DNA of 19,122 bases from Diplocarpon mali (lineage: Eukaryota; Ascomycota; Leotiomycetes; Helotiales; Drepanopezizaceae), in contig JAENRP010000168.1 in NCBI GenBank assembly GCA_024741835.1, forward strand, positions 76,238 to 95,359. The letters are read 5' to 3'. Position numbers and translations under genes: made by a program. The notes beneath the pieces were generated by a model. It was not told the DNA's origin and ran no database searches. It saw nothing but the letters and a program-made list of their open reading frames with translations. Shown here piece by piece: positions 16,558 to 19,122 of this stretch. Numbering within the stretch: position 1 is the stretch's first letter; the number at the start of each line of letters is the position of its first letter.

Positions 16558-18720
16558 CTATCAACTTTTATAACGCTCCTAACTTGCTATACTATACTTA
16601 ACCAACCTACCTAGCCTTCCCTACTTTATAATAGCGTTTGCAAAGCTAATATAAACCCTTAAGGAGTAGCGTATTCTTAAGAGCTAAGAACGATTCGATA
16701 GATATTTAGTACCTTCGATCAGGTTATCTAAGAGCAAAGGCGCTTAAGAAGCTTATGCTAAGCGTAAGAGGGGTAAAGATCAAAGGGAAGCTATAAATCA
16801 ATTGTAAAGCTTGCGCTTAAGTAAAAGCTAAGTAAAAGCCTTTTAAAAGAAAGTCAGATTTTAAAGCTCTAAGACCGTTCTTTAAGTGCTCCTAGGACCT
16901 ATTTGACTATAGTACGTCAAGCCTCTCCTTAGAAAGCTAGCTTCTCCTAATTAAGGATAAATTTAATAAGAAGTTATTTAGATTTACTCTACTCTATAAG
17001 TCCCTAATGCTAGTTTTAAGAGCTCTTTAATCTTTTAAAGTATAAGTGAAGCGCTATTACTACCTCTCTTTATATATTCTAAGGAGCGATAATAATACCT
17101 TAGTATTTCTCCTATAGGGAGTATCGAAATATAGAGAGTAGTGCGAAGCTAAAGGTATAAAGGTAGAAGTCATTCTATCCTATACTTATAAATTAAATAG
17201 AGCTTTTAAGAGAGCGGGAGTAGAGATTATTAAAAAGGCACTTACTATGCTAATCTCTATTAACCTTTTAAAGTACCTATGGCCTAAAGCCGTACTAGCT
17301 ATAATATACTTCTATAATATCGGCCTATTAAAGTGCAAAGGATAGAAGAGTTTAAATAAAGTGCTTTAGCTCTAGTTTAGATAATACTTTAAGTAGTATA
17401 ATCCGCAGATTACTATAAAGCTTACTACTAATTTAAGACTAGAATAGGAGGGTATAAAAGTGTATAAAGCGCGCGCGTACCTATTAGCAAAGGAGAGGAA
17501 AGCTCTAAAGAATAAAAGAGCTTTTAAAACTATGCTATAAGGGTATATTAGATACTTAGTTAGTTACTACACTACTAATATATATAGGATTTAAGTGCTT
17601 AAGCTTTAAAAGGTTATAATCTTTTAAAATATCGAGTTTAATAAGTCCAAATTCTACTTTAAGGAGTATAAAAAGGTAGCTGGCCACCTGCTCCTAATTA
17701 TTAAGGAGATTGTGCAAATAATTGAAAAGGAGGAGGAAGAAGCTTAAGACGCTAAGTTAATCGTCGAGAACGTAAAGGAAGCATTAGATAAGCAGTCTGT
17801 AGATAACCTAATAGAAGGTAAGCCTATTAATCTTTTACTAATAGAAGCTTTAAGCTCAGATCTATCGAAGGCTATTATCTCTTATAAGGCTACTTATAGC
17901 ATTTCTACTTTAGCTACTTAAGAGTAGCTGCCTAGTAGCAAAGGGTTAAACGCTTTAAGATAATTATTAATAGTTGGAAGGAGCGTCGAAAGCGATATTA
18001 TAAATGCTAGTTCTATTAGGAAGCGTAATACCAGGCCTTTAATTGCTATATAGACTAAGCAATCGCAAGGGTAAAAGTAGGCCCTTTAATTATTAAAAGC
18101 TCTACTATAGGCAATTGGTAAAGAAGCATATTAGCTCTTATTAGAAGCATTAATCGATCGAGAGCTACGCTAAGATATAAAAGCTCTTAAGGATAATACT
18201 GAAAGAGGGAGTTCTTTAAAACTAATAGAAGCTTAGCCTAAAGTACTTAATATAAGGGCCTTTTGAAAACGTAAGAAGCCTAATAAGGAGTAGGAAATAG
18301 TACCTATATTACTTTATAAGTTAAAAAGGAGAAGAGGGAGTAGGAATGCCATATACGCAATATATATTAAGGATCTCCTATTAGCCCTTAAAGAACTTAA
18401 AATACGTTAGTTAAAGTAAGTAAATAGCTTTATATCGACTTTTTAGTTAAATCAAGAGCCTGCGAGAACTAATAGAGAAGAATATAAAGCGGTATACTAC
18501 GTTATTACTGTAGCAACTCAATCTAAAAGCTTTAGAGGAAACTCTACCCTTCTAATCCTACCTTAAGATAAGCTTCCTAAAGCGCTAACTTATTAGAAGG
18601 AGCTTGCAAATCACCCTTTCGAAAAGCAATTTAAAGAGGGAGCTAGAACTGAGATTAAGAACCTAAAAGCGCGCAATTACTAAAGAGTGATCGATAGAAG
18701 CGAGGCTACTATAAGGCCTA
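16558..18720 (+). mobile_element. Second Copia copy, internal fragment (integrase to RT linker)
   Basis: The fragment aligns without a gap to 3650-4496 (847 bases) and then to 12064-13379 (1,316 bases), crossing the Gypsy target as an empty site at 17400-17404. It has no LTR here. It starts abruptly in the region before the integrase and ends where a new LTR begins. It carries its own set of transitions. For example, the catalytic Glu (position equivalent to 4300) is AAG at 17208-17210, while the Asp codons at 16905 and 17088 remain. In places it keeps codons lost in copy 1, so RIP acted on the two copies independently. Confidence 0.92.
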
Positions 18721-18844
18721 TGTTGAATATAGAAACATAGCTATACTAGCTAAGTAGGAATAGCTAAGGTGGAGTAGCTATACTAGCTTAGTTGGATTAG
18801 AAATCATAGCTATACTAAATTTAGCTATAAACTCTATATCCTGG

Positions 18845-18882
18845 CTATGAGTCATAGTTCTATATTTAGATATGACTCATAG
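18845..18882. promoter_or_regulatory. Paired Gcn4/AP-1-type sites forming an inverted repeat
   Basis: TGAGTCA (18848-18854) and TGACTCA (18873-18879) are the two forms of the Gcn4/CPC1 bZIP site. Their arms, CTATGAGTCATAG and TATGACTCATAG, are inverted copies of each other. They lie about 130-160 bases upstream of the TATA box of the LTR, a sensible enhancer position. Confidence 0.5.
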
Positions 18883-18920
18883 TACTAAGTTTAGCTAAAA
18901 CTATATTACAAATCAAAGGA

Positions 18921-18939
18921 TTACGTATTGCATTACGTA
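18921..18939. promoter_or_regulatory. Two TTACGTA bZIP-like sites
   Basis: TTACGTA occurs at 18921-18927 and 18933-18939, 12 bases apart, about one helical turn. Yap and ATF/CREB-type fungal bZIP proteins bind TTACGTAA-like palindromes. Upstream of the TATA box in the same LTR. Confidence 0.4.
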
Positions 18940-19009
18940 TACCTATATTGATTTATAATCTAGTATAACTCTAATATACTAAAAGGTTCTAGAAGCTTAA
19001 GATATTTTG

Positions 19010-19018
19010 TATATATAG
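19010..19018 (+). promoter_or_regulatory. TATA box of the third LTR
   Basis: TATATATAG is followed by a G-poor leader rich in ACTACTACT-type sequence, as in fungal 5' untranslated regions. It supports + orientation of this LTR. Confidence 0.55.
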
Positions 19019-19122
19019 ATTGCTTTGCTCCTATAGTTAGGAATCAAGCCTCCTAAGTCTCCAAGTTCTTCAACAACTACTACTATTACTTACTACTCAA
19101 TACTACCTTACTCTCTTTACCA

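Larger units (their letters stand above)
18721..19122 (+). mobile_element. 5' part of a further LTR element, cut by the window edge
   Basis: The homology to Copia stops exactly at 18720/18721, where TGTTGAATATAG begins, a TG start like an LTR. The sequence has no open frame, contains three related CATAGCTATACTA-type subrepeats (about 18736, 18777 and 18806), bZIP-type sites, a TATA box and then a G-poor, C/A/T-rich segment running off the window. CpA and TpG are more frequent than in the older elements, so it is likely a younger insertion. It may be a solo LTR or the 5' LTR of a full element. The end CA and the right target duplication are outside the window. Confidence 0.65.

Noticed and set aside
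1..19122. tRNA or rRNA genes
   Set aside because: No cloverleaf-like segment, T-arm consensus or rRNA core sequence was recognised on either strand by eye. A covariance-model scan would settle this.

Overview
The window looks like a repeat graveyard from a filamentous ascomycete (Pezizomycotina) genome. It holds nested, heavily mutated LTR retrotransposons and no intact gene. The strongest organism signal is the mutation pattern. CpA and TpG are scarce, TpA is abundant, and CpG and CpC are largely kept. For example, 7381-7440 holds 11 TpA, 2 CpA and 0 TpG by hand count. Long reading frames are full of TAA/TAG where CAA/CAG would fit, and show few indels. That is the signature of repeat-induced point mutation (RIP), a process of ascomycete fungi. 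The chromodomain-bearing Gypsy element and its apparent self-priming also fit this group.

Layout. (1) 1-1545: the left part of an unidentified degenerate reading frame, with a TATA-like promoter and a 75-bp (25-codon) tandem repeat. (2) 1546-16304: a Ty1/Copia element with 172-bp LTRs and a perfect 5-bp target duplication (GAAGC). It was inserted into that frame, which can be followed again after 16309. (3) 4497-12058: a Ty3/Gypsy chromovirus with 307-bp LTRs and its own perfect 5-bp duplication (GATCC). It lies inside the Copia polyprotein, between the integrase core and the reverse transcriptase. (4) 16310-16557: the right flank of the Copia target, with a cluster of CACGTG/CATATG palindromes. 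(5) 16558-18720: a fragment of a second Copia copy. By my coordinate count it lines up without a gap to 3650-4496 joined to 12064-13379, and so preserves the unoccupied Gypsy target site. (6) 18721-19122: the start of a further LTR, cut by the window edge. It is less mutated and carries bZIP-type motifs (TGAGTCA, TGACTCA, two TTACGTA) and a TATA box.

Coding logic. The Copia relic is one frame of about 1,800 codons once the Gypsy is removed: Gag, zinc knuckle, protease, integrase, RT, RNase H. The Gypsy relic has a gag frame (CCHC knuckle), then a pol frame one base back: protease, RT, RNase H, integrase, chromodomain. All of it is killed by nonsense and missense transitions. Both elements also carry, between pol and the 3' LTR, a degenerate cysteine-rich frame on the opposite strand. 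The two frames share a nearly identical six-cysteine spacing with the same 35-codon span, although the elements belong to different superfamilies. This is the most interesting observation here.

Inferred order of events: Copia entered the outer frame, Gypsy entered Copia, RIP hit all copies independently, and a younger LTR element landed in the second Copia fragment. I see no tRNA, rRNA or CRISPR array and no uninterrupted protein-coding gene.
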